This document shows positions 7,083 to 16,413 of a DNA stretch of 43,510 bases, in pieces. The DNA is from an uncultured Clostridia bacterium. GTDB lineage: Bacteria; Bacillota; Peptococcia; Peptococcales; Peptococcaceae. Position numbers and translations under genes: made by a program. The first letter of the stretch is position 1. Every line of letters begins with the position of its first letter. The stretch spans positions 1 through 43,510 of the forward strand of contig CALXUG010000023.1 of assembly GCA_944391625.1 (NCBI GenBank). Reading direction: 5' to 3'. The notes below the pieces were generated by a model. That model searched no databases, was not told where the DNA came from, and was given only the letters and a program-made list of their open reading frames with translations.

Positions 7083-9116
7083 ATGAAAGATGCAAAACAA
7101 GAAGGTCTTCTCAATACAGAAGAGGAACAGCAGCAAGCTGCTGCCGATGCCGCTACTGCAGAGGAAGATCTGGAACATATTTCAGCTGCCGAAGTTAATG
7201 AAATTATGGCCAAGTACGACAGAGAGTCTGCTACCCGTATTTTCAGCGGCAACAAAGCATTGTTCATGAAATGTCTACTGATTGCTTTTACTATTTTTGC
7301 AGTCGCCATTAATACAGTCGTTCATTTGAATGCACAAATACACCGTTCTGTATTTATTGCACTGGTCTTATTTCTGGCTTATCTATTATATCCTGCCAGA
7401 AAAAATGCGCCCAAAAATACCAACAAGGTGCCATGGTATGACCTGGTGCTGGCTGTAACCAGTTCTGCCTCGTTCCTGTATATGGCTTTCAACTACGAAA
7501 AGCTGGTTATGCAGGCAGGGAGTTATACGCAGATCGACGTATTGATCGCCATTGTGGCAATTTTACTGTTAATGGAGGCCTGTCGCCGCGTGGTGGGGCT
7601 GCCCATTCTGATTGTTGTCGGCTGTTTTATTCTTTATGCTTATTTTGGCGGGCTGATTCCCGGCTACTTTGGTCACCGCGGATTCTCTCTCCAGCGTATT
7701 GCCACCCATTTGTACTTTACCACAGAAGGGGTAATTGGTACGCCATTGGCAGTATGTTCCACCTTTATTTTCCTGTTTATTTTATTCGGTGCTTTCCTGG
7801 AACGTACCGGTATCGGACAGTTCTTTATTGATATCGCCAACAGTATTGCCGGGAAAGCAACCGGCGGTCCTGCTAAAGTTGCCGTTATCGCCAGCGCACT
7901 GCAGGGGACTATCACAGGCAGCTCTGTTGCCAATACAGTAAGTTCCGGTAGTTTTACCATTCCTATGATGAAAAAGATGGGCTATCGGCCTGAATTTGCT
8001 GCCGCAGTAGAAGCCGCTGCTTCTACCGGGGGACAAATCATGCCGCCGATTATGGGGGCTGCTGCTTTCTTAATGGCGGAAATGACCGGGATTCCTTATT
8101 CCAATATCATCATTGCAGCCATTATTCCTGCATTTTTGTATTTTACCGGCATCATGATTATGGTGCATTTAGAAGCAAAACGCTATGGTTTAAAAGGTTT
8201 GCCTGCTGAAGAAATTCCAAACTTTTTCAAATTGATGGCAGGCTACTGGTATCTGCTCATTCCACTGGTTGTGCTGGTTACCATGATGATGACAGGCTAC
8301 ACCCCATCCCGCGCTGCCTTGGCGGCCATTATTCTGTCGGTTGCTGTCAGCATGTTCCGCAAAGAAACCAGAATGAATTTACAGACACTCCTGAGCGCAC
8401 TGGAAGCCGGCGCCCGTAATATTATCGGCGTTGCCATCGCCTGCGCTGTTGCCGGTATGATTGTTGGTACTGTAACCTTAACTGGTATCGGCTTAAAACT
8501 GGCCGGTGGTCTGCTGTCCATGTCCGGCGGCAATATCCTGCTGGCACTGTTCTTTACCATGATTGCTTCTATCGTACTGGGTATGGGGGTTCCTACCACT
8601 GCCAACTATGTAATCATGGCTACCATTACAGCACCAATCGTACTGCAGTTGGGTGTTGATTTACTGCCTGCCCACATGTTTGTATTCTACTTTGGGATTG
8701 TGGCTGATATTACACCGCCGGTTGCGCTGGCAGCTTATGCCGGTTCGGCCATTGCCCGAAGCAATCCGTTAAAAACGGGGGTACAAGCTACCAAACTGGC
8801 CATTGCAGCCTTTATCATTCCGTACATTTTTGCACTCAACCCATCACTGCTGCTGCTGGGCTCTGAACCATTTGATATTATCAATGTTACCATCAGTGCT
8901 TTAGTGGGTATGACCGGCGTTGCCGCTGCTACGGAAGGATATCTGCTGACAAAAATGAGTCCGATCGTCCGTGTAGTTTCGTTAATCGGTGGTCTGATGC
9001 TGATTATCCCCGGTATCCAAACCGATATCGGCGGTCTGGTTCTGGTCGGCATTGCATTTGTAATTCAAAAAATCCGCAGCAACCGTGAACTGAATAAAAT
9101 TTTAGAAAGTGAATAA
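7083..9116 (+). CDS. TRAP transporter permease, fused DctQ-DctM (4TM/12TM) subunit
   Basis: The 677-residue membrane protein has a short acidic cytoplasmic leader, a DctQ-like region with about four membrane segments (residues about 55-175), then the DctM region. Family motifs include EAAASTGGQIMPPIMGAAAF, GMGVPTTANYVIMA and ADITPPVALAAYA. It is the secondary, ion-driven permease that accepts ligand from the TAXI binding protein. The start at ATG 7083 has AGGAG (7071-7075) seven bases upstream; the ATG at 7062 overlaps that site and is rejected. A strong terminator follows, closing the operon. Confidence 0.95.
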   Translation: MKDAKQEGLLNTEEEQQQAAADAATAEEDLEHISAAEVNEIMAKYDRESATRIFSGNKALFMKCLLIAFTIFAVAINTVVHLNAQIHRSVFIALVLFLAYLLYPARKNAPKNTNKVPWYDLVLAVTSSASFLYMAFNYEKLVMQAGSYTQIDVLIAIVAILLLMEACRRVVGLPILIVVGCFILYAYFGGLIPGYFGHRGFSLQRIATHLYFTTEGVIGTPLAVCSTFIFLFILFGAFLERTGIGQFFIDIANSIAGKATGGPAKVAVIASALQGTITGSSVANTVSSGSFTIPMMKKMGYRPEFAAAVEAAASTGGQIMPPIMGAAAFLMAEMTGIPYSNIIIAAIIPAFLYFTGIMIMVHLEAKRYGLKGLPAEEIPNFFKLMAGYWYLLIPLVVLVTMMMTGYTPSRAALAAIILSVAVSMFRKETRMNLQTLLSALEAGARNIIGVAIACAVAGMIVGTVTLTGIGLKLAGGLLSMSGGNILLALFFTMIASIVLGMGVPTTANYVIMATITAPIVLQLGVDLLPAHMFVFYFGIVADITPPVALAAYAGSAIARSNPLKTGVQATKLAIAAFIIPYIFALNPSLLLLGSEPFDIINVTISALVGMTGVAAATEGYLLTKMSPIVRVVSLIGGLMLIIPGIQTDIGGLVLVGIAFVIQKIRSNRELNKILESE

Positions 9117-9139
9117 TCTGTAGTTTTTACAACAATATT

Positions 9140-9184
9140 AAAAGGGAGTATCACACAGTTATGTGAATGTGATACTCCCTTTTT
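9140..9184 (+). terminator. Terminator of the TAXI TRAP operon
   Basis: AAAAGGGAGTATCACA (9140-9155) pairs perfectly with TGTGATACTCCCTTTT (9168-9183), giving a 16-bp stem ending in a T run. Confidence 0.92.
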
Positions 9185-9404
9185 GCTTTTCAAACTATAA
9201 AACCATAAGGCCTCTAAAATGATCAGGCTTTTGCAATATTCCTTTGAATTTTCTAAAAATGAACTTTTATACTTTGTTTATCAATATTCTTCTACCTTAA
9301 AATTCTTCTTTACTAAGATTCTATCATAGATTACGCTCTTGAATTCAACTCATGATTATGATAATCTTCTATATATATTCTACCCCCCTGCTAGGAGGAT
9401 TTTT

Positions 9405-10310
9405 ATGCAAATAGAACGATTAGGGTATTTTATTGAAGCAGCTCAATCTTCTTCATTAACCGAAGCCAGTAAGCATTGCAACGTAACACAGCAAACCATC
9501 AGCGTTGCAATTCAAGAATTAGAAGACATTCTTAATACAACTTTATTTATCCGCAGCAAATCCGGTATCCAACTTACAGAACAAGGCAAAAAGGTATATC
9601 TACAGGTCAAACAAATGTTAGATATCTGGAATTCACTAACAAATTCTTTTTCTCAAAGAGAGCAGCATACCATATCCGGCACTCTAAAATTCCTTTGCCC
9701 AACCACATTAAGCTTTTTGACATTGGAAATCATTCAAAGATTTTCTATTCTTTATCCAAATGTAAATATTTTGATTGAGGAAAAATTTCTAAATAGAATT
9801 CCTAATGATGATACATATGCGGACATCTTAATTTATATTGTGGACAAAGAAGAATATTCACCAGATTTGTTGACTGCCCACCCATCTTATCACCAAGAAG
9901 TTTTTTTCTTAGATTCCGGCGCAATCATGGTTAGCAAGAATTCACCCTATGCTAAATATAAATTTCTACCTAAAAAAGCACTTTCCGAATGGCCTTGGAT
10001 TTTCTTTGATAATAAAGTATTACCCAATCTGCCGTTGTATTCACAAATATTTAACGATAAAATGCCTGCAACCTATATCAATACAAACAACTATCACACT
10101 TATATGGATGCTGTTATCAAACATAACTACGCTGCTTTAACAACCAATATCATAAGAAAAAGCGCTTACTACCACAATCAACAAATTCATTTAATTCAAT
10201 TGCGGCAAAAAATATACGGATACTATATCATCGCCATAAAAAAAGAATATTTAGATCTTCCTTTTGTTCAGGAATTTCTGAATATCCTGCATGATGTTAT
10301 CAATCCCTGA
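9405..10310 (+). CDS. LysR-family transcriptional regulator
   Basis: This 301-residue LTTR has an N-terminal winged helix-turn-helix (MQIERLGYFIEAAQSSSLTE, then ASKHCNVTQQTISVAIQELE) and a C-terminal effector-binding domain with a type 2 periplasmic fold. AGGAGG six bases before ATG 9405 fixes the start; longer in-frame starts are not supported. It sits alone between the TRAP operon terminator and a convergent DASS carrier gene. Its target could be either neighbour; LTTRs usually control an adjacent divergent gene, but none is present here. Coding is more AT-rich than in the TRAP operon, which may indicate separate origin. Confidence 0.9.
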   Translation: MQIERLGYFIEAAQSSSLTEASKHCNVTQQTISVAIQELEDILNTTLFIRSKSGIQLTEQGKKVYLQVKQMLDIWNSLTNSFSQREQHTISGTLKFLCPTTLSFLTLEIIQRFSILYPNVNILIEEKFLNRIPNDDTYADILIYIVDKEEYSPDLLTAHPSYHQEVFFLDSGAIMVSKNSPYAKYKFLPKKALSEWPWIFFDNKVLPNLPLYSQIFNDKMPATYINTNNYHTYMDAVIKHNYAALTTNIIRKSAYYHNQQIHLIQLRQKIYGYYIIAIKKEYLDLPFVQEFLNILHDVINP

Positions 10311-10317
10311 TATATGC

Positions 10318-10363
10318 AAAATCGCAGAAACAAACAATGTCAATTGCTTGCTTCTGCGATTTT
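10318..10363. terminator. Bidirectional terminator between convergent LysR and DASS genes
   Basis: AAAATCGCAGAA (10318-10329) pairs with TTCTGCGATTTT (10352-10363). It serves the convergent genes ending at 10310 and 10386. Confidence 0.8.
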
Positions 10364-10385
10364 ATGTCATATTACAATGCTTTTA

Positions 10386-11831
10386 TCAAAAAACCAAATT
10401 GGTAATGGGAATACCAATAAAAGTTACCAATAGAGTTAAAACAAATATGATAGCCCCATGGGTATAGCTGGTTTTTTTACCAATCCAATCATTACTGAAA
10501 CCCATAGATGCCGGGCCGGAAGAAGCCGGTAATACAAAGGCGATATTCATGCAAAACGCTGCCAAAACGGTCAATGCATACGGATTCGCTCCTACCACAT
10601 CACCCAGACTAAACATAATTGGACTCATAATCATTACGATAACTGCATTATTGGCAAACTGTGTAATGATAGAACCAATGATAAACAGAGCCATTGTAAA
10701 TAACATTGGACTTAAACCGTTTAAAAGACTGCTCATGCTTTCTTTAACAAAAATTAAAATACCACTGTCCGGATTATTTATTGCTACTGATAACGGCGCT
10801 ACTGTAGCAAACATAAAAATCATATCCCAAGAAATTCCTTTTGCCAATTCACCAAATCGAATTACATCTTTGCGACCGAGCATTAAAATATAGTATGCAC
10901 TCAAAATGACAAGTGCAACTCCTGACATATCCAAAGCTTTTAAGAAACTAATACCTGGTATTGTTGCAGGCAAAAGACTTGGTAAAAATAAAAATACCAT
11001 TAAAGTAATCAATAAAACACAAACTAATTTTTGATGTCCTGTCAGTTTTGGCAGTTCTTGTTTAAAGAAATCACTGTTACTGTTTAGGATACAACTGACA
11101 TCTGGTTTGAATACATATTTTAAAATCAAGAAATAGATTCCAGCAGCGATAAAGCTTAATACAAGCATTGTTACTGTAAATTGAAAATAGTTAATTCCCA
11201 ATCCTGTGAATTTTTCTAATTGGCCAACAACCAGAATTGAGATACTCATATATGGAAGAACGCCGCCAAACATGGTACAACAGTATAGAATAGCCATCAG
11301 CACTAATGATGGATATCTATCGCCTTTTTTATAACCAACCTGCTCACAGAAACTATAGAAAACATTCCACATCAAGATGATTGCCGCAAATAAATTAACC
11401 GTAGCGGAAATGATAGAACCCGCAACGCAAAACATGATAGCAATCACCCATGGTCTGCCTGCAGCAAATTTGCGCGTAATACACCAGCGGGCAATCCAGT
11501 CGCTTAAACCTGCTTTTTCAACTAAAGCAGACACTAAGAACAGTAAAAAGATAATAATCGTTATCCTGTCTCCTAAAGCAGTACTTACTGCTGCTCGAAC
11601 TGTATTACCTTCTAAAAATCCAAACGCCATAATCCCAATAAAGCTGGGGAAAATCATACCCAAGGTACTCCAGCCATAAATAATACCCGCAAAAATACCT
11701 AAAGTTGCCATTCCTAATGGTGTAATTGATCCAACCGGAGGAATATAGCGTACAAATAACATTAAGGACATCATAATTACTACATGAATAAATGGTTTAT
11801 AACTGCGTTTTTCTTGAACAATTGCGCTCAT
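10386..11831 (-). CDS. DASS (SLC13-type) anion:sodium symporter family protein, module 1
   Basis: The 481-residue membrane protein with about 11-13 hydrophobic segments belongs to the divalent anion:Na+ symporter (DASS/SLC13, CitT-like) family. These take up di- or tricarboxylates, sulfate or related anions. Typical features are a paired repeat structure with ITQFANNAVIVMIMSPIMF and LPASSGPASMGFSNDW in the second half. AGGAGG before ATG 11831 fixes the start. It lies 99 bp downstream of an alkaline-phosphatase-superfamily gene on the same strand and is the last gene of that cluster. A paralogue occurs at 35598-37028. An aromatic or organic ester anion as substrate is inference from the neighbours. 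Confidence 0.88.
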   Translation of the reverse strand: MSAIVQEKRSYKPFIHVVIMMSLMLFVRYIPPVGSITPLGMATLGIFAGIIYGWSTLGMIFPSFIGIMAFGFLEGNTVRAAVSTALGDRITIIIFLLFLVSALVEKAGLSDWIARWCITRKFAAGRPWVIAIMFCVAGSIISATVNLFAAIILMWNVFYSFCEQVGYKKGDRYPSLVLMAILYCCTMFGGVLPYMSISILVVGQLEKFTGLGINYFQFTVTMLVLSFIAAGIYFLILKYVFKPDVSCILNSNSDFFKQELPKLTGHQKLVCVLLITLMVFLFLPSLLPATIPGISFLKALDMSGVALVILSAYYILMLGRKDVIRFGELAKGISWDMIFMFATVAPLSVAINNPDSGILIFVKESMSSLLNGLSPMLFTMALFIIGSIITQFANNAVIVMIMSPIMFSLGDVVGANPYALTVLAAFCMNIAFVLPASSGPASMGFSNDWIGKKTSYTHGAIIFVLTLLVTFIGIPITNLVF

Positions 11832-11876
11832 TTTAGTCCTCCTCATATAATATATTTGTAATTCACCAATCTATTG

Positions 11877-11914
11877 AAAGGGCTAATGAAATGCGTTGAT
11901 TGCACTAGCCCTTT
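11877..11914 (-). terminator. Hairpin between the phosphodiesterase-like gene and the DASS gene
   Basis: AAAGGGCTAATG (11877-11888) pairs with CACTAGCCCTTT (11903-11914) with one mismatch. There is no long T run after it on the minus strand. It lies only 45 bp before the DASS start, so it may attenuate read-through rather than fully terminate. Confidence 0.5.
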
Positions 11915-11930
11915 AACTCAATATTATTTT

Positions 11931-13928
11931 TTATTCAAAGATCTGATAAACAGGCGCGCCTTCACATTCGTTCGGCATTCTCACGCCAAGTAAGGTGGCA
12001 ATCGTTGGTACAACGTCAACGTGTTTAATGACACGTTCTGTAGCATAGTTTTCTTTAATACCAGGACCTGCCGCTGCAAAAACAGACATGACAGATGTGC
12101 CGCAAGCACCATATGTGGTGGATAATTCATCACAATGGTCGAAGGTATAACCTTCCGCATTGTAGAAGATAATATCGCCCACATTTGGACCGCCCATACC
12201 AAGTAACACAGCTTCTCTGTTGCGCAGTGCTAAAGATACCACACGATGACCTGTTACATCGGAAACCTGTTTGTACAAATCAGTCATAATTTGTTCTTCC
12301 AGTTCATATTGGTCTGCTGGATCAACAATACCTTCAATACCGTCATGGAAATCACGACCTTTTAAGTTAATCCATACCTCACCAGTCAGCCAAAGAACCG
12401 CCTTTGTTTTTGCCCAGTCTACTTCTGGCAGATTGTTGCCGTTTTCATCTTTTTTGAGAACAGTATAACCCCATTCTACAAATTTACGGCCATCAATTGC
12501 ACTGGCTGCCATCAGCGGAGAAATGTGATGTTCCGGACAAACCTGTCCATGGTCGGATACAATTATAATATCCCAGCCTTCATCCAGCAATTCTAAATAT
12601 TGACCAATGTAACGGTCTGTCTGAATATATACTTCTTTAAATAAACGCTGTACTGTTTCTGCTGGCAGTTTGCTGCCATTTTTTAAGAAGGCTACTAACA
12701 TGTGACCCTGTAAGTCAACATTATGGAAATGAGAAAAGATCATTTTAAAGCCGTGATTTCTTGCCAGATACTTAATAGCATCAGAGTTCCAGTCTCCAGA
12801 TACATCCCAAGTAGCCCGCATACAATCGGCAATTAGCTGTTCATCGTGACCGCCGGCCAAACAAATTGGTTGTGGATATCCAACATGCTCAATGATTTCT
12901 TTGTGCAGAGTTTTTGGATGCCATAATACATCATTGGCAATATCCATAGCAAAAGAAATCCACATCTTCACATAGTTACCATCCGGATGCATTTCTAAGA
13001 TGCGCATATTGCGGTTACTCATCACTTTTGCGCCTTCATCACCAGTAATAACCTCATCCACATAATCTTTAAAATACTCACCATTTTTCAGCACAGCAAT
13101 TGGTTCTTCTGCTTTTTTATTTTTATAGATTTCCACAGTATCATATACGCCATCTTTGTTAGCGACAATCAGGCAAGGACGTCTTACCAATCCGCCGGAA
13201 GCCAGCATGGTCATTTCTTTTGCAGACCCTACTTCTTTGCTCCAACCCTCTGCCGCCTTAATTGGAGAGTAGGCAATATCAAACGGTACTTCAGATAAAT
13301 CAGGCAGTTCTGCCATCTGAACCCGTTCTTTCCCACTATTATGATAAACAGTATCCAAAGCATTATATTTGCCTTCCTCATCAAAATCCATACCACTGAT
13401 ATAGCAAGGCACTTCCGTATCGGATGCAGCCTTCACTCTGTATTTTACTTCTGGTGTTTCAGAGCTGGCAATCAACAATTTTTCTGGGTCCACCTCAGCG
13501 TTCCCACAGTTTACACCTTCTGGCTGAGTACCATCGACAACATACAGATTTTCATTGTCAGAGGTTGGAGGCCAAGAAGAACCAGGCCAATGCCATACTA
13601 ATGTTTTCAGACCGGCTTCTGCAGTTACATTCCACAGTGGTTCTGCTTTACAGTTTCTGGAGTCAAAGTTATACTCAACCTGACCAACTACTGGACCTGC
13701 TTTGTAAAAGTCATTTACACCATGTACATAAGGAGAAGCCCCTGTACCCAATGTTGTCCACATTGGAGGTGTTACCGTTGGATGTCCGCCAATCATCTGC
13801 ACATCTGCTCTGGCGGAACCTCTTTCCAAAAACTTTTTCAAGTTCGGCATGATGCCTTCATCTAAATACTGTTTAGTAAGACGCGCGTCTAACCCATCAA
13901 TACCCATAACAAATACTTTACGTTCCAT
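11931..13928 (-). CDS. Cytoplasmic alkaline-phosphatase-superfamily enzyme (type I phosphodiesterase/NPP-like), paralogue 1
   Basis: This 665-residue protein has the type I phosphodiesterase/nucleotide pyrophosphatase fold signature: FVMGIDGLDARL with predicted metal Asp11; PTVTPPMWTTLGTGA with predicted Thr nucleophile at 53; IFSHFHNVDLQGHM; and IIVSDHGQ. There is no signal peptide or membrane segment, so it should act in the cytoplasm. It lacks the CxPxR motif of formylglycine sulfatases. Likely chemistry is hydrolysis of a phosphate or sulfate ester, but the substrate is unknown. It shares high similarity with the gene upstream (14139-16199), for example WHWPGSSWPPTSDN and the VVDGTQP segment. 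The region before GPGIK, where relatives usually carry a metal-ligand His, reads GTSVMSVFAAA. AP1 has His in IKHVDVVPT, while its paralogue has Gln there. Confidence 0.82.
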   Translation of the reverse strand: MERKVFVMGIDGLDARLTKQYLDEGIMPNLKKFLERGSARADVQMIGGHPTVTPPMWTTLGTGASPYVHGVNDFYKAGPVVGQVEYNFDSRNCKAEPLWNVTAEAGLKTLVWHWPGSSWPPTSDNENLYVVDGTQPEGVNCGNAEVDPEKLLIASSETPEVKYRVKAASDTEVPCYISGMDFDEEGKYNALDTVYHNSGKERVQMAELPDLSEVPFDIAYSPIKAAEGWSKEVGSAKEMTMLASGGLVRRPCLIVANKDGVYDTVEIYKNKKAEEPIAVLKNGEYFKDYVDEVITGDEGAKVMSNRNMRILEMHPDGNYVKMWISFAMDIANDVLWHPKTLHKEIIEHVGYPQPICLAGGHDEQLIADCMRATWDVSGDWNSDAIKYLARNHGFKMIFSHFHNVDLQGHMLVAFLKNGSKLPAETVQRLFKEVYIQTDRYIGQYLELLDEGWDIIIVSDHGQVCPEHHISPLMAASAIDGRKFVEWGYTVLKKDENGNNLPEVDWAKTKAVLWLTGEVWINLKGRDFHDGIEGIVDPADQYELEEQIMTDLYKQVSDVTGHRVVSLALRNREAVLLGMGGPNVGDIIFYNAEGYTFDHCDELSTTYGACGTSVMSVFAAAGPGIKENYATERVIKHVDVVPTIATLLGVRMPNECEGAPVYQIFE

Positions 13929-14080
13929 TAAAATCTCTCCTCGTTATTTTTTTGTGTTTATTCCTGTGCTTTAGAGATTACATGATTTCAATGTGTTTGT
14001 AAAACAAGTCTATTTATTAATTGTACTTATCATTAAATTTTTTTTGTGGATACAAATTTTTATAAACTATTCACAATTTA

Positions 14081-14112
14081 CAGAGGCTGTAAAACTCTTT
14101 TCACAACCTCTG
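14081..14112 (-). terminator. Hairpin between the two phosphodiesterase-like genes
   Basis: CAGAGG (14081-14086) pairs with CCTCTG (14107-14112), with further inner pairing of GTAAAA with TTTTCAC. There is no clear T run. It separates paralogue 2 from paralogue 1 and may modulate read-through. Confidence 0.4.
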
Positions 14113-14138
14113 CACTGAATTTATCAATATTTTGGCTA

Positions 14139-16199
14139 TTAAAATTCTTCACTTAAAATTTGATAAGCAGGTGCTCCTTCACATTCATGCGGCATTCTTA
14201 CTCCACCCAATACCGCAATGGTTGGAGCTACATCGATCTGTTTGATCACACGATTTGTTTTAAATCCTGCTTTAATACCAGGACCTGCTGCTACAAAAAT
14301 CGGAGATACTGATGTATCTGCATAGCCATTTTGTGTAGACAAGGAATCTGCGTGAATAATATTGTAGCCTTCTTCCATGAAAAAGATAATATCACCACAT
14401 TCAGGGCCACCCATACCTAATACCAGAGCATCCTTGTTTCTCAACGCCATAGATACTACCCGTTTGCCAGTTTTCTTATCACGATAGTTATACAGGTCAG
14501 AAATAATCTGATCTTCCAGTTCGTATTGATCAGCAGGGTCTACAATCCCATATGGATACCGGCCTTTTAAGTTTAAATAAATATACTGGCTACGGCTGGC
14601 AACTGCTCTTGTTTTGCTGTAATCTACTTCTTTGGTATCATTGCCGTTGGCATCTTTTTTCATAACTGTATAGCCTAATTCCCGCATAACTGGAACACTG
14701 ACACTGCTTACCTCGCTTAAAATATTTTCATGATGCTCTGTTACAATTAAACCATGGTCAGAGGTAATGATTACAGTCCAACCTTCTTCAATATATGGTA
14801 AAAATCTACCAATATAATTATCAGTTTGTACATAAACCTGCTCCATCAAATCCTGATACTGTGCTTCGTCATTTCCCCAATATTCCTGATTTTTTCCATA
14901 GTGCCAAAACATATGACCCATGCCGTCAACATTGTGCAGATGAGAAAAAATTACATCAAACTTATTTTCTTTCATGAAATAGGTCAGGGCATCTGCCTGC
15001 CACTGGCAATAATGTTCCCAGATGGGAATCATTGTGTGTTCCACAACCTGAGGACTTACGCCATTGACAACAGGTCTTGCCGGTACATGACCAACATGTT
15101 CTATAACATCCTGATACAGCGCTCTTGGATGGAATAATTCATCATGACTGGTATCCATCGGTGCATTAATGAACATTTTTACAGTGCTGCCGTCAGCAGC
15201 AATCTCTGTTACCTGATAATGACGCACACAATCCATCGTGCCGCCATCAGCATTTTTTACGTTTTCTCTTACGTTATAAACAATGCTTTCACCTACAATT
15301 GTCGCATAAGGTTCTGCATCTTTTTTAGAATAATACAGACAAACCGTATCATATATTCCTTCAGCATTTTGCAATAACAATGCCGGACGGCGTTCTAGCC
15401 CTTTGGAAAACATCAGATAAAATTCTTTGGCGTTTTCTGGTGCATGAAACCAGCCTTTTGCCGGTTTAATAGGAGATAATACTTTATCAAACGGTAGATT
15501 TACCAACACGTTTACTTCTGTATCATTTTCTGTTAAAACGATATTTTTTATACCTTTGCTTGTGCCAGCATTGACAATACTGTCACGGAAATCAAGTTCT
15601 TCTTCCTCATCGCTATCATCTGTCTGAATCATATCTTCCACATCATCAATAATACAGCCCACACCAGCAGCAATTTTGTCTTTGCTTGCTTCATACGTTA
15701 ATTGTTCGATTGTTTCGCTGGCTTCCAAAAACTCAGCATATCCAACAGTGGCAACACCACCATTTACAGAAGCAGGCTGCGTACCATCAACAACTGCTAA
15801 ATTAGGATTATCAGAGGTTGGAGGCCAGCTAGAACCTGGCCAATGCCATACCATTGTTTTTTTACCAGCTTCAGCAAATACATTCCATAATTGCTCTGCT
15901 TTGCATTTTCTGGAATCCAATGCATATAATACCGAATCAATTTCATCTGGATTTTGGGCAAAAAAATGAGTGATGCCATGGGTGCTTGCATTTGCCCCAG
16001 TTGCTAATGTTGTCCACATTGGTGGTGTTACAGTCGGCATACTGCCTAATAACACCAAATCGTCACGGCAAGCTCCTTTTTCAATGAATTTCTCTAAATT
16101 CGGCATCTTGCCTTTTTCGATACATCTTTTTGCAAATTTAGGATCCAGTCCATCTACACCAACTACAACAACTTTTTCTGTTAACGCTTCTCGCTTCAT
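14139..16199 (-). CDS. Cytoplasmic alkaline-phosphatase-superfamily enzyme (type I phosphodiesterase/NPP-like), paralogue 2
   Basis: The 686-residue protein is a close paralogue of the next gene downstream. Catalytic motifs are VVVGVDGLDPKF (metal Asp16), PTVTPPMWTTLATGA (predicted Thr58 nucleophile), IFSHLHNVDGMGHMF and IITSDHGLIVTEHHE. No signal peptide is seen, so it is cytoplasmic. It has an extra acidic insertion of roughly 20 residues near 188-210 (DDVEDMIQTDDSDEEEE) that paralogue 1 lacks. The C-terminal segment reads DTSVSPIFVAAGPGI and IKQIDVAPTIA. AGGAGG stands eight bases before ATG 16199. It is first in the apparent cluster paralogue 2, paralogue 1, DASS, divergent from a LysR gene. 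The ester substrate is not known. Confidence 0.82.
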   Translation of the reverse strand: MKREALTEKVVVVGVDGLDPKFAKRCIEKGKMPNLEKFIEKGACRDDLVLLGSMPTVTPPMWTTLATGANASTHGITHFFAQNPDEIDSVLYALDSRKCKAEQLWNVFAEAGKKTMVWHWPGSSWPPTSDNPNLAVVDGTQPASVNGGVATVGYAEFLEASETIEQLTYEASKDKIAAGVGCIIDDVEDMIQTDDSDEEEELDFRDSIVNAGTSKGIKNIVLTENDTEVNVLVNLPFDKVLSPIKPAKGWFHAPENAKEFYLMFSKGLERRPALLLQNAEGIYDTVCLYYSKKDAEPYATIVGESIVYNVRENVKNADGGTMDCVRHYQVTEIAADGSTVKMFINAPMDTSHDELFHPRALYQDVIEHVGHVPARPVVNGVSPQVVEHTMIPIWEHYCQWQADALTYFMKENKFDVIFSHLHNVDGMGHMFWHYGKNQEYWGNDEAQYQDLMEQVYVQTDNYIGRFLPYIEEGWTVIITSDHGLIVTEHHENILSEVSSVSVPVMRELGYTVMKKDANGNDTKEVDYSKTRAVASRSQYIYLNLKGRYPYGIVDPADQYELEDQIISDLYNYRDKKTGKRVVSMALRNKDALVLGMGGPECGDIIFFMEEGYNIIHADSLSTQNGYADTSVSPIFVAAGPGIKAGFKTNRVIKQIDVAPTIAVLGGVRMPHECEGAPAYQILSEEF

Positions 16200-16222
16200 T
16201 TTAAATTCCTCCTATTTTTTTC

Positions 16223-16318
16223 AACGTATTACGTTATCTGCTTTATGAGTCTTATTATACTTATAAATTTTATTTTTCCTATATACCAAAACTTGTACGT
16301 ATTTTGAAACGTTATTAC
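16223..16318 (-). promoter_or_regulatory. Candidate LysR operator sites and -10 element in the divergent intergenic region
   Basis: A near-perfect palindrome AACGTATTACGTT lies at 16223-16235, and a second ACGT-flanked dyad (ACGTATTTTGAAACGT) lies at 16297-16312, followed by ATTAC. Between them is a TATAAT on the minus strand (16259-16254) without a good -35 box, as is usual for activator-dependent promoters. The distal dyad would lie about 50-65 bp upstream of a transcript start near 16247, where LTTR recognition sites are commonly found. Confidence 0.45.
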
Positions 16319-16357
16319 ATTTTTAAATAAACCTGTCTGTCTAAAATCGATTCATTA

Positions 16358-16366
16358 TGGTACAAT
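16358..16366 (+). promoter_or_regulatory. Possible extended -10 promoter of the second LysR gene
   Basis: TGGTACAAT (16358-16366) resembles an extended -10 element (TGn-TACAAT). The -35 region (TGTCTA, 16338-16343) matches poorly. It is 48 bp before ATG 16414. Confidence 0.35.
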
Positions 16367-16413
16367 GAAGTATCCTTTATTGTATTTATATTTCTATTTG
16401 AGAGGAAAAACTT

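Noticed and set aside
7673-9052. Several minus-strand frames of 80-105 codons inside the TRAP permease
   Set aside because: They lie opposite a clear membrane-protein gene and show no family resemblance or start signals.
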